This document shows, in pieces, positions 50,016-58,178 of a stretch of 64,000 bases of DNA. This stretch comes from Bacillota bacterium. Its GTDB lineage: Bacteria; Bacillota; Clostridia; Christensenellales; Christensenellaceae. Both the position numbers and the translations under genes were made by a program. The stretch spans positions 434,001 through 498,000 of the forward strand of contig JAEYKI010000008.1 in the NCBI GenBank assembly GCA_023408315.1, read 5' to 3'. Within the stretch, counting starts at the first letter, position 1; each line of letters starts with the position of its first letter. Under the pieces are notes generated by a model, which had not been told where the DNA came from, did not search any database, and saw only the letters and a program-made list of their open reading frames with translations.

Positions 50016-51401
50016 CTACTCAAAATACATGCAGTCCACGTATTTCTCCATAAAATACGCGTCTCCGCCCAGCTCTACATGGGTTCCAAGCGCGGCAATC
50101 CTCTCAGATTCCCGTTTGTATCCTTCGTTTAAAAGCGCCATAATCGCGCCACTGCCCGCCGCGTTGCCAATGCTTTTTATCTTGTCCTCCACTTCCCTGT
50201 GCAGCAGGCCCACGCGCACCGCGCTTTCCTTGTCCATAAAGTTGCCAAAGCCGCCCGCAATAAACACCTGTTTAATATCCCCCAGGCCAATCCCCGCGCT
50301 GTGCGCAAGCGCCAGCACGCCCGCTGCCATGGCTGCCTTGGCGGTCTGTATATGGCGGATGTCCTTCTGCGTAAGGTATACGTTTTCATCCACGTATACG
50401 GCTGTCTGGCCTTCCATCTCGCGCAGATATCTGGCTGCGCCTTCCGGCGCTTCTTCCGGCGTCAGTATGCGGCCCGTTTCATCCATCAGGCCTGTCTGCG
50501 CCGCAATGGCCGCCAGGTCCAGAATACCAGAGCCGCAGATTCCTTTGGGTGCTCCCCCGCCTATCACGGTATATTCAATCGCTCCCTTTTGCAAAAAAAC
50601 GCTGTTCACCGCGCCGGGCACGCCAGCCATGCCGCGCGTAATCTCCGCCCCCTCAAACGCGGGGCCCGCCGCCGTGCTGGTAGCCCATATGCCGTTTTTA
50701 TTTCCCAGGGCTACCTCTCCGTTTGTGCCTATGTCCATCAGCAGGCACATGTCTTCCCCCGCCGCCAGTCCGCTTGCCAGTATGGCGGATGTAATATCTC
50801 CGCCCACAAACGAAGATATGCAGGGCACAAGGTACGCGTCCGCCGCGGGCGCGTTAAGCCCAAGCTCCGCCGCCGGTTTTGCGAACCCAAACAGCGATGC
50901 AGGATCAAAAGGCGAATACCCCATCGTCACCGGAGAAAGCCCAAAGACCAGGTGCAGCATGGTTGTGTTGCCCGTTAGCACAATATGCAATACATCCGTA
51001 TCCTGCAGCTCCGAGGCGCGCAGCAGCTTTTCAAACAGGCCGTTCAGGCAGATGGCAATGGCGGACCGCATTTTTTCAGTGCCGTCCGGCTGGTCTCCGC
51101 AAAACTTAATGCGGGAGATCACGTCCACCCCCAGCGTCACCTGCGGGTTAATGGTGCTCTGCACGCCCAGGCAGGCGCAAGTCTCCAGGTTATACAGATA
51201 CGCCACCACGGTGGTTGTACCAATGTCCACCGCAATGCCAAATCCCTTTTGATCCGGTTCTATCCTGGGCAGCAGGCTTTCGGTCAGAATACGCATATCC
51301 GTTTTCAGTTGGACTGCTTCCCTTTTAACCTGCTGGTATTTTACGCATTCGGGAAACGGGCATTTGCCGAATATACAAGCCCCCGTGCATACTTGCTCCA
51401 T
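50016..51401 (-). CDS. RamA-like ASKHA-domain protein (corrinoid activation, DUF4445)
   Basis: Proteins of this class use ATP to reduce inactive Co(II) corrinoid proteins to Co(I). 461 residues. The ASKHA core is clear: GIAVDIGTTTVVAYLYNL near 54-71, LTGNTTMLHLV near 143, MDIGTNGEVALG near 226, GICGSGILDLAA near 290 and FIAGGFGNFM near 395. Instead of the usual N-terminal 2Fe-2S ferredoxin there is only a short cysteine cluster CX3CX4CX4C (residues 5-19), so it is about 100 residues shorter than typical members. It directly follows the DUF1638 gene. Probably reactivates the corrinoid protein encoded upstream. Confidence 0.85.
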   Translation of the reverse strand: MEQVCTGACIFGKCPFPECVKYQQVKREAVQLKTDMRILTESLLPRIEPDQKGFGIAVDIGTTTVVAYLYNLETCACLGVQSTINPQVTLGVDVISRIKFCGDQPDGTEKMRSAIAICLNGLFEKLLRASELQDTDVLHIVLTGNTTMLHLVFGLSPVTMGYSPFDPASLFGFAKPAAELGLNAPAADAYLVPCISSFVGGDITSAILASGLAAGEDMCLLMDIGTNGEVALGNKNGIWATSTAAGPAFEGAEITRGMAGVPGAVNSVFLQKGAIEYTVIGGGAPKGICGSGILDLAAIAAQTGLMDETGRILTPEEAPEGAARYLREMEGQTAVYVDENVYLTQKDIRHIQTAKAAMAAGVLALAHSAGIGLGDIKQVFIAGGFGNFMDKESAVRVGLLHREVEDKIKSIGNAAGSGAIMALLNEGYKRESERIAALGTHVELGGDAYFMEKYVDCMYFE

Positions 51402-52148
51402 TTATTCTTCCTCCAAACCAATAATTTGCCCTGAATAGTCCGGCGCGGTCTTTCTGCCGGGCGGCACCACCAAAAACCGTTTCTCGTCCCAGTTGCCGCT
51501 AAAAAAGTCCCGCAGGTAGCCGCTGTGGCCCTGCACCAGGTCAAATTCCCAGCCCTGATCCGCCGCCGCGTCGCGCGTATATTGCTCGTGCGCCAAAAAA
51601 GGCAGTTCGTCCCAGCGTACATAGGCGCAACGGTTGTAGTTGGAAGTCAGCTCCGCCATCACCAGGTATTCCGCATTTTCTTCCCCAAACTTCTCCGCAT
51701 AAAAATCGTACATTTCCCGGTTGGTCTCGCGTGAAGGCGTCAGCGCGTTTTCTATCCAACTGGCGTTATACCAATAGGTTCCGCAATGCGCGTCAAAATA
51801 CTCCGCATACTTCTCCTGGGACCCCAAAAACAGTGTAATGCAGTCGTGGCACCGGGGAATCACCAACGGATACTTTTGAGACATAAGCCCCGCAGTGCCG
51901 TTTGAGCACAGCCCGTATCCCAGCAGAATGGCGTCAAAGTCCCTTCTGGAATACTCATTCTTATAGGTGTGCAGATCGTCTTCCGCGTCTATTTTGTCAA
52001 TCTCCGCCTGCAACGCGGCGGCCAGAAGCGCGGGCGTGTTGTGCAGTCCCTGCCGCATATAAGTCGCGTCCACAAAATGTTCGCACGTCGCGGTGATTAA
52101 AGATATTTCCCTGTATAATGCCTTGCATGCAATCAGTTTGAATCTCAT
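51402..52148 (-). CDS. DUF1638 family protein
   Basis: 248 residues. Family sequence: LIACKALYREISLI at the N-terminus, DAILLGYGLCSNGTAGL near 74-90, PRCHDCITLFLGS near 98-110 and an aromatic-rich YWYNASWIEN near 125. The conserved cysteine and histidine residues suggest metal or corrinoid handling. The family is found beside corrinoid methyltransferase genes in Clostridia, Deltaproteobacteria and methanogens; activity unknown. Its stop abuts the RamA-like start. Confidence 0.85.
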   Translation of the reverse strand: MRFKLIACKALYREISLITATCEHFVDATYMRQGLHNTPALLAAALQAEIDKIDAEDDLHTYKNEYSRRDFDAILLGYGLCSNGTAGLMSQKYPLVIPRCHDCITLFLGSQEKYAEYFDAHCGTYWYNASWIENALTPSRETNREMYDFYAEKFGEENAEYLVMAELTSNYNRCAYVRWDELPFLAHEQYTRDAAADQGWEFDLVQGHSGYLRDFFSGNWDEKRFLVVPPGRKTAPDYSGQIIGLEEE

Positions 52149-52174
52149 TGCTCTCAGTATTCCTCTCTTTTTTC

Positions 52175-52204
52175 ATTACTTTCTTTTAGAAAAAAGAAAG
52201 TAAT
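52175..52204. repeat. Intergenic hairpin repeat, copy 2 (T/A-rich stem family)
   Basis: Perfect 13-bp stem ATTACTTTCTTTT/AAAAGAAAGTAAT with AGAA loop. Related to 3.80 kb and more loosely to a CTTCTTTTC/GAAAAGAAG palindrome at 63.39 kb. Confidence 0.65.
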
Positions 52205-52267
52205 ACAAAGAAAACCTAATATTAATAAATATTTACTTTATTGCTTTAAAAAATATTTTTAATAAAA

Positions 52268-52290
52268 GAGGCTGCATAAACAGCAGCCTC
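52268..52290 (-). terminator. Terminator after the corrinoid protein gene
   Basis: GAGGCTGC/GCAGCCTC stem followed by TTTTATT on the minus strand. It lies between the corrinoid protein and DUF1638 genes, so the two may be made in different amounts. Confidence 0.8.
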
Positions 52291-52311
52291 CATATTTTCA
52301 TTTACAGTCGC

Positions 52312-52947
52312 TTACTGCGCTAAAATTTCCAGCGCAACATCGCTTGCGGAAGCAGCGTCGGCCGTATAGTAATCAGCGCCAATTTTATCGCAGAAGTTCT
52401 GCGTTACGGGCGCGCCGCCCACCATAATCTTCACCTTGCCGTGCACGCCTTTTTCGTCGGCAGCCGCAACAACGTCCTTCATAACGCTCATTGTGGTGGT
52501 AAGAAGCGCGGAGCAGGCAATAATCTGCGCGTTGTTGTCAATGGCGGCCTGAACAAATTTTTCCGGGGGAACGTCCACGCCCAGGTCAATTACTTCTATG
52601 CCTTTGCCTTCCAGCATAATCTTCACCAGGTTCTTGCCAATGTCGTGCAGGTCTCCCTTTACGGTTCCCAGAACAGCCTTGCCTTTGGAATCCATAGCCG
52701 TTCCTACCATAGCCGGTTTCAAAATTTCCATTCCCGCGTTCATGGCGCGCGCAGCAACCAAAACTTCGGGAACATACACTTCGTTGTTCTTGAATTTTCC
52801 ACCGATGATGGACATGCCATGAAGCAAACCGTTTTCAAGAATTTCCTTGGGGGATTTGCCTTCGCCAAGAGCCTTTTCAACCAGTTCTTTTACATTCTTG
52901 GCACGGCCCTGCTGTACAAATGTGCTGAGTTCTTCATAAATATCCAT
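52312..52947 (-). CDS. Methyltransferase cognate corrinoid protein (MtbC/MttC/MtmC family)
   Basis: Carries a methyl group on its cobamide between a substrate methyltransferase and an acceptor methyltransferase. 211 residues: N-terminal helical cap (1-88) and C-terminal Rossmann B12 domain. The lower cobalt ligand is His101 in GDLHDIGKN; SALLTTTM and GGAPVTQNF follow as expected. First structural gene downstream of the PocR/AraC regulator gene, with an AGGTT-type site before its ATG. The methyl donor cannot be told, because no methyltransferase gene is near. Confidence 0.93.
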   Translation of the reverse strand: MDIYEELSTFVQQGRAKNVKELVEKALGEGKSPKEILENGLLHGMSIIGGKFKNNEVYVPEVLVAARAMNAGMEILKPAMVGTAMDSKGKAVLGTVKGDLHDIGKNLVKIMLEGKGIEVIDLGVDVPPEKFVQAAIDNNAQIIACSALLTTTMSVMKDVVAAADEKGVHGKVKIMVGGAPVTQNFCDKIGADYYTADAASASDVALEILAQ

Positions 52948-52967
52948 AAGATAACCTCCACTTTTTT

Positions 52968-54215
52968 TTATATCTGACCCCGTTTATCACGGAATTTACC
53001 AGGCGAAATATTTGTCAGTTTTTTAAAGACCTTGTTAAAATACGTCTGGTCTTCAAACCCGCACAAATAGGATACCTCTATCAGCGGGATATCGTTCTTC
53101 ATCAGCAGAAGCTTGGCGTTTTCCACCCGCACCTTGTTAATGAAGTTCATCATGTTCGTGCCCATTTCCTCTTTAAATATCCTACTGATATAGGATACGG
53201 AAAAGTTCACGTGGTTTGATATATCGTTCAGCGTAATCTTTTTCATATAATTGCGCCGTACGTATTCTATTATCTTCATAATAATGTCCGAGTGCTTCAC
53301 GGTTCCCACGTCAAACACCGTGCTTGTGAACCGTATCAGCACATTGGAAAGCCACCTGTTGAGCTCATCCAGCGTTTTACAGTTGTGTATATCATTGAGG
53401 TAATCGTAATTCAGGCCGAACACTTCCACCACATCCGCGCCGCCCGCTATCGCCGCGCGGGAGAGAAGAACAATAAGCTCTGTTGTCCTCGCCTTAATAA
53501 CGTTAAAGTTGCCTCCCGAGCAAAAAAATATGTGGCCCAGTATCTCGTTCAATACTTTTTGGGAGGCAGTCTTATCCCCTTGCGCAATGTAATTTTGAAG
53601 CATCTTTTCCGATTCAATCGGATAATTATAATTTTCCGCTTTTGTGTTCTTTATATCCGTAATTTGATAAAACTGTTCGCTCTCATTTTGCGCCAGTTGT
53701 TCCAAAATACGCATCTCTATGCTGTTGCGCTCCACCAAATAAGACGCGAGCATAAAAAGTACGTCTGCGTAGGTTGAGACTTTTGAGCACTCAATCTCAG
53801 GCAGTTTTTTTGCTTCATCCAACAGATTTCGTGAGAGCTTGTTTCCAAAAAAAATCTTCAGGTCGTCCAAAGCTTCGGCCGGTTCAACCATCACAAAGGG
53901 CCCGGCTGAAACGCCAAGTTTTTCTTCTTCCCCTTTGGAGATAATGGTATTGATAAAAGCGAGTCCTGCCGGGCAGAGGCATTCGTATTTGCCGCCCCAA
54001 CGCTCAGACTGAAGGCAGGAGTAGATGCCGAAGTTTTCGCATTTGGTTTCGCCCAGGGTCTCCTGCTGCAGCTTTTCGCATTCGCGGCAAAAACCGTGCT
54101 GGTAAAACGTACCCTGTGGACTGGAAGCTGAAAGATTTACAATGGAGCAACCGATGCCTGTGATTGTGCTAAAATCATCTGCCAGACGCTCGGCGGAACT
54201 ATACAATCCTTCCAA
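52968..54215 (-). CDS. PocR-domain AraC family transcriptional regulator
   Basis: 415 residues. N-terminal PocR ligand-binding domain (about 5-165) with the cysteine set CRECEKLQQE, KCENFGIYSC and YECLCPAG; this domain binds small hydrocarbon ligands such as 1,2-propanediol. A helical middle is followed by the AraC DNA-binding domain from about 310 (NYMKKITLNDISNHVNFSVSYISRIFKEE and PLIEVSYLCGFEDQTYFNKVFKK in pieces). Start TTG at 54213-54215 after AGGTGG. It directly precedes the corrinoid protein gene by 20 bases and likely controls the cluster. Confidence 0.92.
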   Translation of the reverse strand: MEGLYSSAERLADDFSTITGIGCSIVNLSASSPQGTFYQHGFCRECEKLQQETLGETKCENFGIYSCLQSERWGGKYECLCPAGLAFINTIISKGEEEKLGVSAGPFVMVEPAEALDDLKIFFGNKLSRNLLDEAKKLPEIECSKVSTYADVLFMLASYLVERNSIEMRILEQLAQNESEQFYQITDIKNTKAENYNYPIESEKMLQNYIAQGDKTASQKVLNEILGHIFFCSGGNFNVIKARTTELIVLLSRAAIAGGADVVEVFGLNYDYLNDIHNCKTLDELNRWLSNVLIRFTSTVFDVGTVKHSDIIMKIIEYVRRNYMKKITLNDISNHVNFSVSYISRIFKEEMGTNMMNFINKVRVENAKLLLMKNDIPLIEVSYLCGFEDQTYFNKVFKKLTNISPGKFRDKRGQI

Positions 54216-54343
54216 AATACCACCTACGCTTCTTCGTTTTCAGAGTAAACCATTTTGTCCCTTTTATATTGAAAAATTTTATCTTTCTTTGCACTATTAT
54301 GCCCTGTTTGATCCAAAACCATCTAATCCGGTCCCTGAGCGAG

Positions 54344-55036
54344 CTAACCAATCCGCTTCAATTTGAATTCCAGGTAATCGCAGGATACAAGGTTATAGGT
54401 GATACCCTCCACTTGCACGTCCGTATACTGGCGGCTCCCCGGCTCCGCGTTGTGAATGTGCCCAAAAACCACCCGTTTGACAGGGTATTCCTCCAGAATT
54501 TTTGAGAACTCCGTGGCCTCTCCCCTGGGGCCAATGGGCGGGTAATGCATCATCACCACAATCTCCGCCTGCCTGTCCCGCACAGAATCCAAAGATAGCC
54601 GCAGGCGAATCTTTTCCCGCTCGTAAACCGCCCTGTCCTCCGCCGTAAAATTCTTGTCGCCGGGCAGCATCCACCCGCGGGAGCCGCAAACAGCCAGGCC
54701 GCCCAAATCCATGCTGTCATACTGCAGCAGGTGGGTATTATTTTTTAACACAGCACGCACGCGGGAAGGCGCGGACCACCAATAGTCGTGGTTGCCTTTG
54801 AGCAAAATCTTTTTGCCCGGCAGGCTGCAAATCGCATCCATATCAGGCATTGCGTCCTCAAGCCGCATGGCCCAGCTTAAATCCCCCGGAATCAAAACAA
54901 TGTCCTCCGGGTGTACGGTTTCGTGCCAGTTTTCTTTTATTTTTTCGAAATGCTTTTCCCAGTGCTGCCCAAATATGTCCATTTCCTTTGGGCTGGCCAG
55001 GGAAAGATGCAGGTCCGATATTGCGTACATGCTCAT
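54344..55036 (-). CDS. Metallophosphoesterase
   Basis: Calcineurin-like phosphohydrolase of 230 residues. Metal-ligand motifs in order: ISDLHLS (6-12), LIPGDLSWAM near 50, LKGNHDYWW near 80, MMHYPPIG near 160 and FGHIHNA near 195. No signal peptide. Its start overlaps the engB stop by four bases, so it is the last gene of the tig-to-engB operon. The substrate is unknown; related clostridial proteins are named only as phosphohydrolases. Confidence 0.9.
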   Translation of the reverse strand: MSMYAISDLHLSLASPKEMDIFGQHWEKHFEKIKENWHETVHPEDIVLIPGDLSWAMRLEDAMPDMDAICSLPGKKILLKGNHDYWWSAPSRVRAVLKNNTHLLQYDSMDLGGLAVCGSRGWMLPGDKNFTAEDRAVYEREKIRLRLSLDSVRDRQAEIVVMMHYPPIGPRGEATEFSKILEEYPVKRVVFGHIHNAEPGSRQYTDVQVEGITYNLVSCDYLEFKLKRIG

Positions 55037-55614
55037 TGCAGAAATTTCTCCATAATAGCAAGAACGTCCTCCCTGCCAATCCTAAGCTGCGAAGACGCGG
55101 CAGCCATGGGCAGTTCTTCCGTTCCCAGAATTTTTTTCATATGCGCCATGGCGTTTTTTCGTTTGGACTTGGCTACCTTGTCCGCCTTGGTGGCAATCAC
55201 CGCGCAGGGTATGCCGTAATACTGCGCCCACGTAACCATCTGCATGTCGTCCTCCGTGGGGTCGTGCCGGATATCCATTAAAACCAGTATTCCTTTTAAC
55301 TGGGCAGATTTTTTCAGGTAACCTTCCACCATATCGTGCCAGGCCACCTTTTCATCTTTAGAAACGCGGGAAAACCCGTAGCCGGGCAGATCCACCAAAA
55401 AAAACTCCCCGTTGAAACGAAAAAAGTTGATCAGCCTTGTTTTACCCGGTTTTTTGCTGGTATAGGCAAGCTTGGAGTTGCCCGCTATAAAATTGATAAG
55501 CGAAGACTTTCCCACATTGGATTTGCCCGAGATCGCGATCTCGGGCAAATCGGGATTTTCATATTTTGCAGAGTCTTTTACGCTTTTTTCAAATACGGCG
55601 TTCCGTACAATCAT
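55033..55614 (-). CDS. engB: Ribosome biogenesis GTPase EngB/YsxC
   Basis: GTPase assisting assembly of the large ribosomal subunit. 193 residues. G1 GKSNVGKSSL near 30-39, G2 with KTRLINFF near 58, G3 DLPGYGF near 74-80, G4 ATKADK near 145, and a G5-like ASSQLRIG. Its start overlaps the lon stop by four bases. The clpX-lon-engB order is conserved in Bacillus and Clostridia. Confidence 0.96.
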   Translation of the reverse strand: MIVRNAVFEKSVKDSAKYENPDLPEIAISGKSNVGKSSLINFIAGNSKLAYTSKKPGKTRLINFFRFNGEFFLVDLPGYGFSRVSKDEKVAWHDMVEGYLKKSAQLKGILVLMDIRHDPTEDDMQMVTWAQYYGIPCAVIATKADKVAKSKRKNAMAHMKKILGTEELPMAAASSQLRIGREDVLAIMEKFLQ

Positions 55615-58052
55615 TTTTCCTCTTTATTCTTCAGCGTCCCGTCCGCTTCCGGGCCATTCCCGGCGGCGGTTTTTCCATTCTTCTTTGGTTTATCCTCGCC
55701 ATTTGCCTTGGCTTTCTTGGGTGGCCGTACAAGCGCCATGTCCAGCACCTGCCTTATGTTGTTTACATAAAAGAAGGTGAGCTTCCGCCGCACGTTGTCC
55801 GGCAGTTCTTCAATATCCGCTTTGTTGCCATCAGGCAAAATGATGTTATGTATGCCCGCTCTGAGCGCGGCAAGCGATTTTTCTTTAAGGCCCCCAATTT
55901 TCAGCACGCGGCCAGTCAGGGTAATCTCGCCCGTCATGGCAATATCGCACCGCACCGGCAAGCCGGTCAGCGCGGAGATCATGGCCGTAACCATTGTGAT
56001 GCCGGCCGAAGGTCCGTCCTTGGGAATGGCGCCCTCGGGCAGGTGGATGTGTATGTCCACCTTCTCGTTGATATCCGCCGGTATCTTGTATTCATTCGCC
56101 AATGCACGCACCAGGCTGAAACCCGCGCGCGCGGATTCCTTCATCACGTCGCCCAACTGGCCGGTCAATTCCATCTTGCCCGTTCCGTCCATCGCAGACA
56201 CCTCAACAGCCAGCGTCTGGCCGCCCACAGAAGTCCAGGCAAGGCCTGTAACCACACCCACGGTGTCTTCTTTCAGCACGTCGCTCTCTGTGCGTTTGGC
56301 CAGCCCCAAAAAGCTCTTCAAATTCCGGCGGGTCACCACAACCTGTTTCAAATTGTTCTTCACAATCTGCGTGGCGGCCTTACGCATAATTGCCGCAATC
56401 TGCCTCTCCAGGCTCCTTACGCCCGCCTCAGCCGTGTATTTGTGGATGATGTCCATAATCACACTGTCCGGTATCTTCACCAGCTCCACGGCCAGCCCGT
56501 GCTCCTCCGCCTGCTTTTTAATCAGGTGCAGCTTGGCAATGTTCAGCTTTTCCACATCCGTATAGCTGTTGATATAGATGATCTCCATGCGGTCATACAG
56601 CGGTTCGGGAATCGCGTCCACATCGTTCGCGGTAGTAATAAACATTACCTGCGAAAGGTCAAACCCCAAATCCAGATAATGGTCCGCAAACGTGTTGTTA
56701 ATCTCCGGGTCCAGCACTTCCAGCATGGCGGAAGCCGGGTCGCCCCTGAAGTCGTTGCTCATTTTATCTATTTCGTCCAGCAAAAACAGTGGATTCATGC
56801 TGCCCGCCTGCTTGATGGAAGAAACGATCCTGCCCGGTACCGCGCCAATGTACGTGCGCCTGTGCCCGCGTATCTCCGCTTCATCCCGCACGCCGCCCAA
56901 AGACATGCGCACAAACTTTTTATCAATCGCCCGGGCGATGGACCGCGCTATGCTGGTTTTTCCCACGCCGGGAGGGCCCGCAAAGCAAATAATGGGGCCT
57001 TTTGTGCTGTCCTTTAATTTGCGCACGGCAAGGAATTCAACCACCCTGTCCTTCACCTTTTCCAGGCCGTAGTGGTCTTCCTCCAACACGTCCCGCACAT
57101 GGTCCAAATCCAGGTTGTCCTCCGTGTATACGCCCCAGGGCAGGCTCACAATCCAATCCAGATAATTGCGCGAAACACTCGCCTCAGGCGAGCCGTGCGG
57201 CGTCTTGGCCAAGCGGCTGAGTTCCTTTTCCGCCTTTTCCCGCGCTTCTTCCGTCAGGGGCAGGGTATTTATTTTTTCCCGAATCTCCTCCATTTCAGAG
57301 ACGTCGTTCTCGCTCTCCCCAAGCTCTTTCTGAATGGCCTTCATCTGCTCCCGCAAAAAGTAATCCCGCTGCGATTTATCCACCTGCTGCTTCACGCTTG
57401 CGGATATCTCCTTGTCTATCTCCAGAATTTCAATTTCCCTGGAGAGAATCTGCATCACTTTTTTCAGGCGCTCCAGCTCGTCTATGCTTTCCAGTACGGT
57501 TTGCTTGTCTTCCATTTTGATAACCACGTTGGAAGCCACCAGGTCCGCAAACTTGCCCGCCTGCTTGATATCCGCAATGGTCAGCAACGTTTCGCCGGAC
57601 ATGCGCGTTCCCAGGCCCGCAAACTTCTCAAACATGTCGTATATGCGGCGCATATAGGCTTCTTTCACAATGTCGTTCTCGGCTGTTTCTTCCGTTTCGT
57701 AATTTTCTATTTCCACCTGGTAGAACGGCTCGGTTTTTAAATACCGCAAAATGCGCCCGCGGTTCACGCCCTCCACCAGCACGCGGATATTGTCTCCCGG
57801 CAGTTTTAATACCTGCTTAATGCGGGAAACCGTACCCACTTCGTAAATCTCTTCCTCTGTTGGCTCTTCCGCCTTTATATCGCGCTGGGCCACCAGGAAT
57901 ATGTCCTGGCCATGTTCCATGCTGTTTTCCAGCGCCTCTATGGATTTTTCCCTGCCTATATCAAAATGCAGTACCATATAGGGAAAAATAACAAGGCCGC
58001 GCAGCGCCACCATCGGCAGAACCGATATATTCTCCAATCCTTTATCCTCCAT
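55611..58052 (-). CDS. lon: ATP-dependent Lon protease
   Basis: Degrades damaged and regulatory proteins. 813 residues: N-terminal LON domain (VLPMVALRGLVIFPYMV), coiled middle, AAA+ with GPPGVGKTSIARSIARA near 360 and FLLDEIDKM near 425, then the protease domain with the catalytic serine in PKDGPSAGIT (near 680) and lysine in LKEKSLAALRAG (near 722). The C-terminus ends in a lysine/proline-rich tail of about 40 residues (KKAKANGEDKPKKNGK) not required by the family. Followed by engB with overlapping codons. Confidence 0.97.
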   Translation of the reverse strand: MEDKGLENISVLPMVALRGLVIFPYMVLHFDIGREKSIEALENSMEHGQDIFLVAQRDIKAEEPTEEEIYEVGTVSRIKQVLKLPGDNIRVLVEGVNRGRILRYLKTEPFYQVEIENYETEETAENDIVKEAYMRRIYDMFEKFAGLGTRMSGETLLTIADIKQAGKFADLVASNVVIKMEDKQTVLESIDELERLKKVMQILSREIEILEIDKEISASVKQQVDKSQRDYFLREQMKAIQKELGESENDVSEMEEIREKINTLPLTEEAREKAEKELSRLAKTPHGSPEASVSRNYLDWIVSLPWGVYTEDNLDLDHVRDVLEEDHYGLEKVKDRVVEFLAVRKLKDSTKGPIICFAGPPGVGKTSIARSIARAIDKKFVRMSLGGVRDEAEIRGHRRTYIGAVPGRIVSSIKQAGSMNPLFLLDEIDKMSNDFRGDPASAMLEVLDPEINNTFADHYLDLGFDLSQVMFITTANDVDAIPEPLYDRMEIIYINSYTDVEKLNIAKLHLIKKQAEEHGLAVELVKIPDSVIMDIIHKYTAEAGVRSLERQIAAIMRKAATQIVKNNLKQVVVTRRNLKSFLGLAKRTESDVLKEDTVGVVTGLAWTSVGGQTLAVEVSAMDGTGKMELTGQLGDVMKESARAGFSLVRALANEYKIPADINEKVDIHIHLPEGAIPKDGPSAGITMVTAMISALTGLPVRCDIAMTGEITLTGRVLKIGGLKEKSLAALRAGIHNIILPDGNKADIEELPDNVRRKLTFFYVNNIRQVLDMALVRPPKKAKANGEDKPKKNGKTAAGNGPEADGTLKNKEEK

Positions 58053-58150
58053 CTAACCCCAAAAATCCGGGGGCCCCCATTCTGTTTTTAAGCCGCCCAA
58101 AGCCCGCCCTCCGGCACACCCCCGGGCCGGGCTTGAGGCTTTAAGCAAAA

Positions 58151-58172
58151 AAGCGCCGGAAACCCGGCGCTT
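58151..58172 (-). terminator. Terminator after clpX
   Basis: AAGCGCCGG/CCGGCGCTT stem followed by TTTTTT on the minus strand, six bases past the clpX stop. More GC-rich inverted sequence (58055-58146) fills the gap to lon, including CCCCAAAAATC, which recalls the short repeat family at 10.81 kb. Confidence 0.85.
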
Positions 58173-58178
58173 ATGGTT

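Noticed and set aside
58055..58146. Small RNA gene in the GC-rich gap between clpX and lon
   Set aside because: Inverted sequences are present but no promoter is visible and the clpX terminator explains part of them.
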